Positions 44,679 to 53,156 of a stretch of 64,000 bases of DNA are shown piece by piece. The notes below the pieces were generated by a model that was given only the letters and a program-made list of their open reading frames with translations, had not been told where the DNA came from and did no database searches. A program made the position numbers and the translations under genes. Positions within the stretch are counted from its first letter, which is position 1, and every line of letters starts with the position of its first letter. Where the stretch lies: positions 248,001 to 312,000 of the forward strand of contig JBCCQA010000001.1 of NCBI GenBank assembly GCA_039024635.1, written 5' to 3'. This DNA comes from Kuafuiihalomonas sp039024635. GTDB taxonomy: Bacteria; Myxococcota; Kuafuiibacteriia; Kuafuiibacteriales; Kuafuiibacteriaceae.

Positions 44679-47600
44679 ATGAGTCAGGAGAGGATCGAAG
44701 AGCGGAAAGGGCCCATCGCTTGGATGACCCAGAATCACGTGGCCGCCAACCTTCTCATGATCGTGTTGATCGCTGGCGGAATTGCCACCGCCGGTCAGGT
44801 CAAGCAGGAGGTCTTTCCGGAGTTTCAGCTCGACTTCGTCATCGTGACCGTCCCCTACCCGGGCGCGAGCCCGGAAGAGGTCGAGCAAGGCATCTTGCTG
44901 GCGGTGGAAGAGGAGACCCAAAGCATCGACGGAGTAAAGCGAGTGACCGCTGCCGCCGGCGAAGGGGCTGGAAGCGTTGTAATCGAGCTTGCGTCGGGAG
45001 TGGACGCCAACAAGAGCCTCAACGACGTCAAGAGCGCCGTCGATCGCATCACCTCCTTCCCCGAGGAGGCGGAGCGGCCCCAGATCTCGCTGCTTTCCAA
45101 CCGAAGGGAGGTCATCAGCTTGGCCCTCTACGGCGAGCAAACCGAACACGTACTGAAGGAGTTGGCGGAGCGGATTCGGCTGGAGTTGCTTCAGAGCCCC
45201 GACATTACCTACGTCGAGCTCAGCGGCGTCAAAGAGCGAGAGATCGCGGTAGAGGTCCCGCAAGTCGAGCTTCGACGCTATGGCCTCACGCTCCCCATGG
45301 TGGCCGACATCATTCGGCGGACGGCTCTGGAGCTTCCGGCCGGCGGCGTGAAGACGGAGTCGGGCGAGGTCTTGGTCCGGACGGCCGAGCGGCGAGACTT
45401 TGGCGCCCAATTCGAGTCCATCCCCGTCGTGACCACGGCCGACGGGACCGTCGTTCGGCTGGGGGAACTGGCTAGGGTCCGAGACGACTTCGCCGACGTC
45501 GACCTCTTTGCCGAGTTCGATGGTCAGCCTGCGGTTGTGATTCGGGTCTTTCGAAGCGGAAACGAGACCCCAATCTCCGTATCGGACGCGGTCAACGACT
45601 ACATCTCCGAGAACGAGGCCTACCTTCCTCCAGGGCTGTCTTTGGTCGTGCTCAATGACCAGTCGGTCATGTACCGAGAGCGCGTCGATCTCCTCCGTCG
45701 GAACGCGATGGTGGGGCTGCTCCTCGTGCTGATCGTTCTCGCGGTCTTCTTGGAGGCTCGGCTCGCCTTTTGGGTGACGATGGGTATCCCGATCAGCTTT
45801 CTCGGGTCGCTCATCTTGCTTCCGGGCCTCGACGTCTCAATCAACATGATCTCGCTCTTCGCCTTCATCATCACCTTGGGCATCGTTGTCGATGACGCGA
45901 TCGTGGTGGGCGAGAACGTCTACGAGATGCGTCAGCGAGGGATGAGCCGAATGGAAGCGGCGGTGGAGGGCGCTCGACGAATCTCGATGCCGGTGGTCTT
46001 TTCGGTGCTGACCACGGTCGCTGCCTTCATGCCTCTGCTTCTGGTGCCCGGCGCTTCGGGGAAGTTCTTTCGCGTCATTCCCGCCATCGTGGTCGCCGTC
46101 CTCCTTATCTCCCTCGTCGAGTCCTTGTTCGTCCTTCCTGCTCACTTGGGTCATCGGGGCCACTTCATCGCGGGACTGAAGCGCTTCTTCCTCTATCCCT
46201 TCAGCGCCCGGGCTCGGACTGAAGTCGTCGAGAGGGAGGACGGCGGCGAGGAGAGGCCGGAAGGCGGGCTGCTGCGTCTGCTGAACGCGCCCCAACGGGC
46301 CTTCTCCCATCGTCTTCAGCGCTTCATCGATCAGGTCTACACGCCGGTGGTGAAGGTATGCACCGAGCAGCGCTATCTGACCATTGCCACCGGCGTCGCC
46401 ATTCTCTTCGCCACCTTTGGCTTCTTGGCCAGTGGTCGTCTCGCCTTCACCTTCTTGCCCAAAGTCGACACCGACGTGGTCACCGCCAAGGCGGTGCTTC
46501 CCTACGGTTCGCCTGTCGAGGCCGGCGTGCAGGTCCGAGACCAGCTCGACCAGGCGGGGCGACGGGTATTGGAGCGGATGGGAGGGGCAGAAAACGCCAA
46601 GGGCATCTACTCACTCGTGGGCTCGAGTCTGAACACGGCCACCGGCCCAGGGGTCTTCATCGAATCGAGCGGCGGGCACCTGGCGAACGTCCAGGTCTTC
46701 CTCGAGTCCTCGGAGTCTCGAGGCTATGCTGCCTCACGCTTCGCCCAGCTGTGGCGCGAAGAGGTAGGCGAGCTACCAGGGCTGGAGGCTCTGACGTTCA
46801 TCTATAGCACCGGTCCGGGGGGAGACTCCGCGATCGAGGTCCAGCTTTCTCATCCCAGCATTGCAATCCTCGAGGAAGCCGCGGAGCGGCTGGCTGACGA
46901 GCTCCGCAGCTATCCTGGGGTCAAGGACATCAACGATGGCTTTGCGGCCGGAAAGCCCCAGCTGGACTTCCAGCTCCGGCCCGAGGCTCGAACTCTAGGG
47001 CTGACGGTCGACGACCTGGCCAGGCAGGTGCGCTCAGCCTTCTACGGCGCAGAAGCCCTTCGCCAGCAGCGAGGAAGGGACGAAATCAAGGTCATGGTTC
47101 GGCGACCCGAGTCGGAGCGGAAGAGCGAGTTCGATGTGGAGAGCCTGATGCTCACGACGCCGGGTGGGGGAGAGATGCCCCTCGCGGTCGCAGCCGAGGT
47201 CGAGCGGGGTCGGGCCTACACGAGCATCGACCGGGCGGAAGGACAGCGGGTCATCACCGTCAAGGCCGACGTCGACGCGGGGACCAACGCGCAGCAGGTT
47301 CTGTCGGTTCTCAGCGCGGGCGTGATTCCGGAGATCGTCGGCGACTACCGGGGCATGAGCGTGAGCTTCGAGGGTGACTCGAGGCGCCAGGCCGAGTCAC
47401 TGGACAGCCTGAAGCAGAACTACGTGCTCGCTCTCTTCGTCATCTTTGCGCTCTTGGCCATTCCCTTCCGTTCCTACGTTCAGCCTGCGGTGGTGATGAG
47501 CGCCATTCCCTTTGGCATCGTGGGCGCGGCCGGGGGGCACCTGATCATGGGCTATGATCTCTCCTTGATCAGCGTCTTCGGTATCGTCGCCTTGTCGGGG

Positions 47601-47957
47601 ATCGTGGTGAACGACAGCCTGGTCTTGGTCCACGCGGCCAACGAATTCCGAGACGGCGGGATGAGTCCGGCCCAGGCGGTCCAGGCCGCCGGGGCTCGGA
47701 GACTGCGGCCCATTCTTCTGACTTCGCTGACCACCTTCTTCGGACTGGCGCCCATGATTTTCGAGACCTCGGTCCAGGCCCGCTTCCTCATCCCGATGGC
47801 CATCAGCCTGGGCTTCGGCGTTCTCTTTGCGACCTTCGTGATCCTGTTGATCGTTCCCGCTCTGTACCTGGTGGTCGAAGACCTGGGCTCCCTACTGTAC
47901 GGGGAGCGAGCCAGCGCCGAGTCAGCTCAAACAGGGTCTCTTCCCGAAGCGCGATGA
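44679..47957 (+). CDS. RND efflux transporter permease (AcrB-type)
   Basis: The 1,092-aa pump has the 12-helix RND layout with two large periplasmic loops. It opens WMTQNHVAANLLMIVLIAGG and carries TVPYPGASPEEVEQGI, the TM4 proton-relay Asp pair in GIVVDDAIVVGENVYEM, and the matching GIVVNDSLVLVHAANEF in TM10. It exports small molecules with proton drive. The substrate is not evident. The last 155 bp overlap the convergent gatA. Confidence 0.95.
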   Translation: MSQERIEERKGPIAWMTQNHVAANLLMIVLIAGGIATAGQVKQEVFPEFQLDFVIVTVPYPGASPEEVEQGILLAVEEETQSIDGVKRVTAAAGEGAGSVVIELASGVDANKSLNDVKSAVDRITSFPEEAERPQISLLSNRREVISLALYGEQTEHVLKELAERIRLELLQSPDITYVELSGVKEREIAVEVPQVELRRYGLTLPMVADIIRRTALELPAGGVKTESGEVLVRTAERRDFGAQFESIPVVTTADGTVVRLGELARVRDDFADVDLFAEFDGQPAVVIRVFRSGNETPISVSDAVNDYISENEAYLPPGLSLVVLNDQSVMYRERVDLLRRNAMVGLLLVLIVLAVFLEARLAFWVTMGIPISFLGSLILLPGLDVSINMISLFAFIITLGIVVDDAIVVGENVYEMRQRGMSRMEAAVEGARRISMPVVFSVLTTVAAFMPLLLVPGASGKFFRVIPAIVVAVLLISLVESLFVLPAHLGHRGHFIAGLKRFFLYPFSARARTEVVEREDGGEERPEGGLLRLLNAPQRAFSHRLQRFIDQVYTPVVKVCTEQRYLTIATGVAILFATFGFLASGRLAFTFLPKVDTDVVTAKAVLPYGSPVEAGVQVRDQLDQAGRRVLERMGGAENAKGIYSLVGSSLNTATGPGVFIESSGGHLANVQVFLESSESRGYAASRFAQLWREEVGELPGLEALTFIYSTGPGGDSAIEVQLSHPSIAILEEAAERLADELRSYPGVKDINDGFAAGKPQLDFQLRPEARTLGLTVDDLARQVRSAFYGAEALRQQRGRDEIKVMVRRPESERKSEFDVESLMLTTPGGGEMPLAVAAEVERGRAYTSIDRAEGQRVITVKADVDAGTNAQQVLSVLSAGVIPEIVGDYRGMSVSFEGDSRRQAESLDSLKQNYVLALFVIFALLAIPFRSYVQPAVVMSAIPFGIVGAAGGHLIMGYDLSLISVFGIVALSGIVVNDSLVLVHAANEFRDGGMSPAQAVQAAGARRLRPILLTSLTTFFGLAPMIFETSVQARFLIPMAISLGFGVLFATFVILLIVPALYLVVEDLGSLLYGERASAESAQTGSLPEAR

Positions 47958-49179
47958 GCTGAAGGCCGAGAGGCGGACCCTCAGAGGGGAGGGGCAGGCT
48001 GAGCGCAGGGAGACCAGCCAGACTGGCCAAGGCCGTGAACCGGTCCAGCTCGTAGAGGATCTCAGGCCGAGCGCCGAAGGGAGGCGGCTCGGGTCCGGTC
48101 GGTCCCACCAAGACATCGAAGTTCTCGAAGGCTCTGAGCATGACTCGACGCAGGCGTCGCCGAACGCTCTGGGCCCGGTCGTACCATCTTCGTTCATAGC
48201 CTTCGGACAGAACGGCGGCGCCGAGTCCTATCCGGCTCATGACCTCCAGACCGAGGCCGCGTCGCCGGGTTTCGACGACGCTGCGACGATGATCCTTTGC
48301 CTCGACGCGCTCGCCGAAGCGTACGCCATCGTAGCGGGCGAGGTTGGACGAGGCTTCGGCCGCCGCCAGCACGTGGTAGGCGGCAAGGCTGTGCTCGAGC
48401 CCCGGAATCGTCACCTCGGGAAGCGCCTCCAAGAAGGGCCAGGCCCGCTCCCGGAACCCCTGGGGCAAGGCCGCGCCCCACTCGGGGATCCAGGCCACGC
48501 GGGCTGGCAAAGCCGGTGGGACCTGGGCGTCGAAGCTCGTGGGGTCCAGGGGGTCGCGGCCTTCCAAGGCGAAGAAGCCGGTCTGGAGCAGGTCGAGATC
48601 CCGCGCCATGAGGCCCACGACGTCCATCGAGCTGGCGAAGGCGACCAGGCCGTGACGAGAGACCCGGCCCCAGGTCGGCCGGAGGCCGAAGAGGCCGCAG
48701 AAGGCGGCCGGCAGTCGGACCGAGCCGCCCGTGTCGGAGCCCAGCGCTAGATCGGCCAATCCTCCGGCCACCGCGGCAGCGCTTCCGCTCGAGGAGCCGC
48801 CGGGCACACGGTCCGGCGCGATGGGGTTCGAGGTCGCACCAAAGGCGGAGGCTTCTCCGGTGCTCCCCATTCCGAAGGCGTCGAGGTTCGTCTTGCCGAC
48901 CACGAGCGCGCCTGCCGCTCTCGAACGAAGAACGGCCGTCGCCTCGAAGGGGGGCACCCAATCATGGAGGAGTCGGGTGCCGGCGGTGGTCGGGAAGTCT
49001 GGGGTGAGCAAGTTGTCCTTCACGGCGAGAAGGACGCCTTGGAGGGGGCCTTCGGACCGAGCCGGCCGGTCCTCGCCAATTCGGCTCACGAATGCATTGA
49101 AGGGATCCGGAGCGAGAATACGCTCCGCAGGGGTGACGGAGTTCGGACTGGGCGAGGCCTCCTTCTGGCCCTCAGTCAT
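47803..49179 (-). CDS. gatA: Aspartyl/glutamyl-tRNA amidotransferase subunit A
   Basis: The 458-aa amidase releases ammonia from glutamine to convert Glu-tRNA(Gln) or Asp-tRNA(Asn). The Ser-cisSer-Lys triad is visible: Lys in LLAVKDNLLT, Ser in GGSSSGSAAAVA and the nucleophile region in SDTGGSVRLPAAFCG. The natural family end is near LFELTRRWLAP; the last ~32 residues (rich in Arg/Ser) are encoded antisense to the RND gene. It lies downstream of gatC (8-nt overlap). No gatB is nearby. Confidence 0.94.
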   Translation of the reverse strand: MTEGQKEASPSPNSVTPAERILAPDPFNAFVSRIGEDRPARSEGPLQGVLLAVKDNLLTPDFPTTAGTRLLHDWVPPFEATAVLRSRAAGALVVGKTNLDAFGMGSTGEASAFGATSNPIAPDRVPGGSSSGSAAAVAGGLADLALGSDTGGSVRLPAAFCGLFGLRPTWGRVSRHGLVAFASSMDVVGLMARDLDLLQTGFFALEGRDPLDPTSFDAQVPPALPARVAWIPEWGAALPQGFRERAWPFLEALPEVTIPGLEHSLAAYHVLAAAEASSNLARYDGVRFGERVEAKDHRRSVVETRRRGLGLEVMSRIGLGAAVLSEGYERRWYDRAQSVRRRLRRVMLRAFENFDVLVGPTGPEPPPFGARPEILYELDRFTALASLAGLPALSLPLPSEGPPLGLQLIALREETLFELTRRWLAPRTVGSPGLRPPGTERERSTGSRRSQRERRSPG

Positions 49180-49441
49180 GGTGTGGCGACGGGGGGACGG
49201 TCAGATAGCCGGCCTCTTCTCGGGGCAGCGCGTCGGGCGCCTGGACCAGGGGCCGAGCCTCGGCCGGCCAGGCTTGCAGGGGCACTTCTTCATCGACCTC
49301 CGTTTCCGGGAGGCTCTCGGCCAGCTTGCGCAGGGCGAGCATCCTCTGCTCGAGGGCCGACAACGCGTCTTCCGTCCAGGCCAGCGGAGCTGCCTCGTGC
49401 TCTAGGTTGGCGAGCCGGAGCCAGTGCTGGATCGACTTCAC
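49172..49441 (-). CDS. gatC: Aspartyl/glutamyl-tRNA amidotransferase subunit C
   Basis: The 89-aa protein has the GatC layout: an N-terminal helix pair (HWLRLANLEHEAA, ALSALEQRMLALRKLAESL), then an acidic linker and the conserved end LPREEAGYLTVPPS. GatC stabilises the GatAB complex. It overlaps gatA by 8 nt and its start overlaps the stop of the zinc-ribbon TPR gene by 4 nt. Sequence similarity is modest, but position before gatA supports it. Confidence 0.85.
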   Translation of the reverse strand: MKSIQHWLRLANLEHEAAPLAWTEDALSALEQRMLALRKLAESLPETEVDEEVPLQAWPAEARPLVQAPDALPREEAGYLTVPPSPHHD

Positions 49442-50715
49442 GGACCCGGTTGCAGCAAGGTCTGCGCCGCTTCTCGTTCGGGGTGGTTCTCGGGCGCCCG
49501 CTTGAGGAAGGCACGAATGGCCAAGCGCGCGTTCTCTTCGTCGCCCGACGAGAGCAGTGCGCGTCCGACGCCCAGACGTGCGCTCACGAAGTCCGGGTCC
49601 AGACGAAGGGCCGTCCGATACGCGTCCAGGGCGAGGTCGGCGCGACCCATGCCCAAGTAGGCGCTTCCTTTGCCGGCGTGAGGCTCGGGGAGCTGTGGAC
49701 TGAGCTCACTGGCCCGACCGAAAGCATCGAGGGCATCGGACCAGCCCTGGTCGGCGAGTGCGCGGCGTCCCACGGCCAGCATCTCCGGTATGCCCACTGA
49801 AGCAGCGCGTCGCGATTCTCGCCGCAACGCCGGCTCACGAGGCAGCGAAGATGCTTCTTGGGCGGGCGTGGGCTCGGCCTTGGCGATCTCCTCCGGGGGC
49901 GGGTCGACGGGCGTTGAGGCTGCCTTTGATGGGTTTGCGTCTTCGCGCGGCATCTCTGAGCTCGCTTCGGGCGCAGGCGCCGCATCGGTCATGGGTTTCG
50001 CGGGAGGCGTCGACCCAGACCGTCGGGCCGCGGGCGGAAGAGTCCCGCTCTTGGTGTCGCGACCGCTGCTCCACCACACCAATCCGCTAGCCCCCACCAA
50101 GAGAAGGACCACCAACGCAGCCCAGACGCCGCCGCCACGCCCGGGCGGGCGGGGGGCATCGCCGGTGATTTCGGCCGAGAAAGAAGTCGGGAACTGTTCC
50201 GGAGGCGGAAGAACGCTGGGGCGAGGGTTGCCGTTGGGTTCAGTGTCGTTCGCCTCGCTTTCTTGGCGCGCCGCCTCCCGGATCGGCTCCAGTTCGGCAG
50301 GGCTGTAAATGTGGCTGCGAAGAGCGCTGGAACGGTCGGAGCTCATGGGAGCGATGGGGGCCGATAGCAGGTCGCCGCTGGTGCGTTCGGCTCTCTCTGC
50401 CCGCTCGACGACGTCGAAGAAGGGTTCGAGCTCTTTGATCTCACCCAGGGACTTCCAGGTTCCGCCCCCGCGCGAGATCTCGTGGTCTCGTTTGATTCGG
50501 CCCTCGACGATCCACCGCTGAAGGGTGGTCAGCTCCTTGAACTCGACCCGCCGACCGTCCGCGTGGCGGACTTGCCACTGACGGGGTCCCTCTTCCGGGC
50601 GGTAGACGCGAAAGACGTGGCCGCAGGCCGCGCACTTGACCGAGACCCCGCGGGGACCGACTCGGGATCCGTCGAAGACGTAGTCCGTCGAGCATCGGCT
50701 ACAGCGGACTTCCAC
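49438..50715 (-). CDS. MJ0042 zinc-ribbon, GYF-like, TPR membrane protein
   Basis: The 425-aa protein begins with an MJ0042-type zinc ribbon (VRCSRCSTDYVFDG, VKCAACGHVFRV). A GYF_2-like domain follows (~45-90, WQVRHADGRRVEFKELTTLQRWI), then a disordered acidic section, one membrane helix (~195-215, WAALVVLLLVGASGLVWW), an Ala/Pro linker and about three TPRs (~310-420, WSDALDAFGRASELSPQLPEPH). This architecture is common in Myxococcota envelope proteins. It is coupled (ATGA) to gatC, an unusual pairing. Confidence 0.85.
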   Translation of the reverse strand: MEVRCSRCSTDYVFDGSRVGPRGVSVKCAACGHVFRVYRPEEGPRQWQVRHADGRRVEFKELTTLQRWIVEGRIKRDHEISRGGGTWKSLGEIKELEPFFDVVERAERAERTSGDLLSAPIAPMSSDRSSALRSHIYSPAELEPIREAARQESEANDTEPNGNPRPSVLPPPEQFPTSFSAEITGDAPRPPGRGGGVWAALVVLLLVGASGLVWWSSGRDTKSGTLPPAARRSGSTPPAKPMTDAAPAPEASSEMPREDANPSKAASTPVDPPPEEIAKAEPTPAQEASSLPREPALRRESRRAASVGIPEMLAVGRRALADQGWSDALDAFGRASELSPQLPEPHAGKGSAYLGMGRADLALDAYRTALRLDPDFVSARLGVGRALLSSGDEENARLAIRAFLKRAPENHPEREAAQTLLQPGP

Positions 50716-50766
50716 CGGGGAAGAACTAGCACAGGGGACCCTTCATCCCAATGGACAGCCCGGCCC

Positions 50767-53049
50767 TCAGGCCACCGGTCGGACGAAGCGGGCGACCACT
50801 CGCTTTCGACCGGCGTCGGGAAAGTCGATGGTCAGCCGCGCGTCCGAGCCGCCGCCGTCGGACTCCACCACGGTCCCAGTGCCGAACAAGTTGTGAACGA
50901 CCTGGGCGCCAGGCTGCAGGGCACCCGAGCCCCCGCGCCGCGTCGGTTCTGGGGCGCTGTAGGGATCGGGCTCCCCTTGAAAGGAAAGGTCGTACTCGAC
51001 GTAAGGCTCGCTCGGTCCGTGTTCCTGAGCGCGACCCGAACTCCACTCCAAGTCTTCCAGTCGAGCGCCCCCCAAGGTCTCGACGATGCCGTCCGGCAGC
51101 TCTCCGAGAAAGCGCGAGGCCAGCCGCACCTCCTCCCGGCCGTACATGCGACGGAATCTCGCGGCGACCAGGATCAGCTCCTCTTCGGCCCGCGTCATGC
51201 CCACGTAGCAAAGACGTCGCTCTTCCTCGAGTGACTCGGGATCGAGGTCATCGACCGCTCGCTGGCTGGGAAAGGTTCGCTCCTCCATTCCGACCATGAA
51301 GACGACCGGGAACTCCAGCCCCTTGGCGCTGTGCAGGGTCATCAACATGACCTGCCGTCCATCGGCCGTCGTGTCGGCGGGGCTCACGAGGGCGGCCCCG
51401 TCGAGAAAGGCCTGAAGGGGCGTACGAGCGCCGGCCAGGCCGATGCCTTCTTCCCCGTCGCTGTCCTGGATCTGATCTTCGAACTCGGCGATGGAGTTCA
51501 CGAGCTCGGACACGTTGGCGGCCCTGTCCTCGGCCGTGGTCGGGTCCGACTTTTCGAGATGGCCGAGGTAGTCGAGGTCCTCGATGATTCGACTGGCGAC
51601 CTCGGTCGCGCTCGTAGTCTCCGCGAGCTCGCGCCAGTCGCTCAGCTTCCGGTCCAGGACTCGGAGCTTCTTGATGGCACCCGCCGACAAACCAGCGTCC
51701 GTGAGCACCCCATCGGGCAGGCTCAGAAGCTCCGCCCCTTCTCGGTCGTGGGCTTCGCCCGCCTTCCGAAGTCGCTCCACCGTCTTGGTGCCGATCCCGC
51801 GAGTGGGCGTGTTGACGATGCGGGCAAAGTCGCTTCGGGAGCTGGGGTTGGCGGTGACGCGCAGGTAGGCGAGGATATCCTTCACCTCCATGCGCTCGTA
51901 GAAACCAGTCCCGCCGACGAGGGCGTAGGGGATCTCGGCCCGCATGAAGGCCTCTTCGAAGAGCCGAGACTGGGCGTTGCTGCGGTAGAGGACGGCGAAG
52001 TCGGAGGGGGGACGCCCAGAGTCAGTGATGGTCCGTGCCACGAGGGCGGCCTCCTCTTCGCTCCGGTTTACCAAGGCTAGCTTCACCGGCGCACCGTCCT
52101 CGGCGTCGGTGCGTAGCGTCTTGGGGTGGCGACGACTGTTATGTCGAATGACGGCGTTGGCGGCGCCCAGGATGTGGCGACTGCTCCGATAGTTGGTTTC
52201 CAACTTCACGACTTCGGCCGTGGGAAAGGCCTGAGGAAAGTCGAGGATGTTGCTCACGTCGGCGCCTCGCCACCGATAGATGCTCTGATCGTCGTCACCC
52301 ACGACGGCGAGGTTGCGGTGGGTAGCGACGAGGAGCCTCAAGAAGTCGTACTGGACTCTGTTGGTGTCCTGAAACTCATCCACCATGACGAAGCGAAAGC
52401 GCTCGCCGAGTCGTTCCCGAACCTCTCCTTCCTTCTTCAGGAGGTGCACCGTCCACAGCAAGAGGTCGCCGAAGTCCATTGCGTTGGAGCGCATCAAGGC
52501 GCGCTGGTAGCGCGGATAGACTTTGCGGGCTGCTCGTCGCTGGGGCGTATCGTAGGGGGAGGACTGCTCGGCAAACTCTGCCGCCTCGACGGCGTCGTTC
52601 TTGGCCCGATCGATCTCGTTGAGTACTCCATTGACCATAGCGGCCTTGCTCGCCGCCTCGTGGCCGACCTCCTGCAAGATGGACTTCACGAGGCGGCGCG
52701 CATCATCCACGTCGTAGATGGTGAAGCTGCGGTCGAAGCCGAGCCGCTCCCCCTCGATTCGCAGGAGCCGGGCACAGATGGAGTGAAAGGTTCCAATCCA
52801 TGCGTCTCGGACCGAGGGGCCGAGCAGCTTCTGCAGTCGGTCCTTCATCTCTTGGGCCGCTTTGTTGGTGAAGGTGACGGCCATGATCTGCCAGGGCTTG
52901 GCTGCTTCGATTTCGATGAGGTTGTAGACCCGATGCACCAGGACCCGGGTCTTGCCGGAGCCCGCCCCCGCGAGGATCAGGAGCGGTCCATCGACGTGGC
53001 GCGCCGCCCGCAGCTGCTCAGGATTGAGAAGAGTGGCGAGGTCCGGCAC
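50767..53049 (-). CDS. UvrD/PcrA-type SF1 DNA helicase
   Basis: The 760-aa helicase unwinds DNA 3'-5' in repair and replication restart. Motifs: Q-motif LNPEQLRAA, Walker A AGAGSGKT (~27-34), VTFTNKAAQEM, VMVDEFQDTN (Walker B), GDDDQSIYRWRGA, FNYR-type LETNYRSS, LMTLHSAKGLEFPVVF and RRLCYVGMTRAEEEL. The C-terminus has the Tudor-like end (VVHNLFGTGTVVE). It is full length. A 14-bp palindrome lies in its promoter region. Confidence 0.95.
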   Translation of the reverse strand: MPDLATLLNPEQLRAARHVDGPLLILAGAGSGKTRVLVHRVYNLIEIEAAKPWQIMAVTFTNKAAQEMKDRLQKLLGPSVRDAWIGTFHSICARLLRIEGERLGFDRSFTIYDVDDARRLVKSILQEVGHEAASKAAMVNGVLNEIDRAKNDAVEAAEFAEQSSPYDTPQRRAARKVYPRYQRALMRSNAMDFGDLLLWTVHLLKKEGEVRERLGERFRFVMVDEFQDTNRVQYDFLRLLVATHRNLAVVGDDDQSIYRWRGADVSNILDFPQAFPTAEVVKLETNYRSSRHILGAANAVIRHNSRRHPKTLRTDAEDGAPVKLALVNRSEEEAALVARTITDSGRPPSDFAVLYRSNAQSRLFEEAFMRAEIPYALVGGTGFYERMEVKDILAYLRVTANPSSRSDFARIVNTPTRGIGTKTVERLRKAGEAHDREGAELLSLPDGVLTDAGLSAGAIKKLRVLDRKLSDWRELAETTSATEVASRIIEDLDYLGHLEKSDPTTAEDRAANVSELVNSIAEFEDQIQDSDGEEGIGLAGARTPLQAFLDGAALVSPADTTADGRQVMLMTLHSAKGLEFPVVFMVGMEERTFPSQRAVDDLDPESLEEERRLCYVGMTRAEEELILVAARFRRMYGREEVRLASRFLGELPDGIVETLGGARLEDLEWSSGRAQEHGPSEPYVEYDLSFQGEPDPYSAPEPTRRGGSGALQPGAQVVHNLFGTGTVVESDGGGSDARLTIDFPDAGRKRVVARFVRPVA

Positions 53050-53076
53050 GAGGCCAACCTACCAGGCCGATTCGAT

Positions 53077-53090
53077 AATTCGGCCGAATT
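53077..53090. promoter_or_regulatory. Palindrome upstream of the helicase gene
   Basis: AATTCGGCCGAATT is a perfect 14-bp dyad starting 28 nt before the helicase start codon, within the 107-bp gap to the transglycosylase gene. It is a candidate operator; I do not recognise it as a LexA box. Confidence 0.35.
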
Positions 53091-53156
53091 CTCCGACCGT
53101 GGGCAGGTCGGCCCTTGGGCACCGGGGTTCGGCGAGACCAAAAGAAAGTCGTCAGC

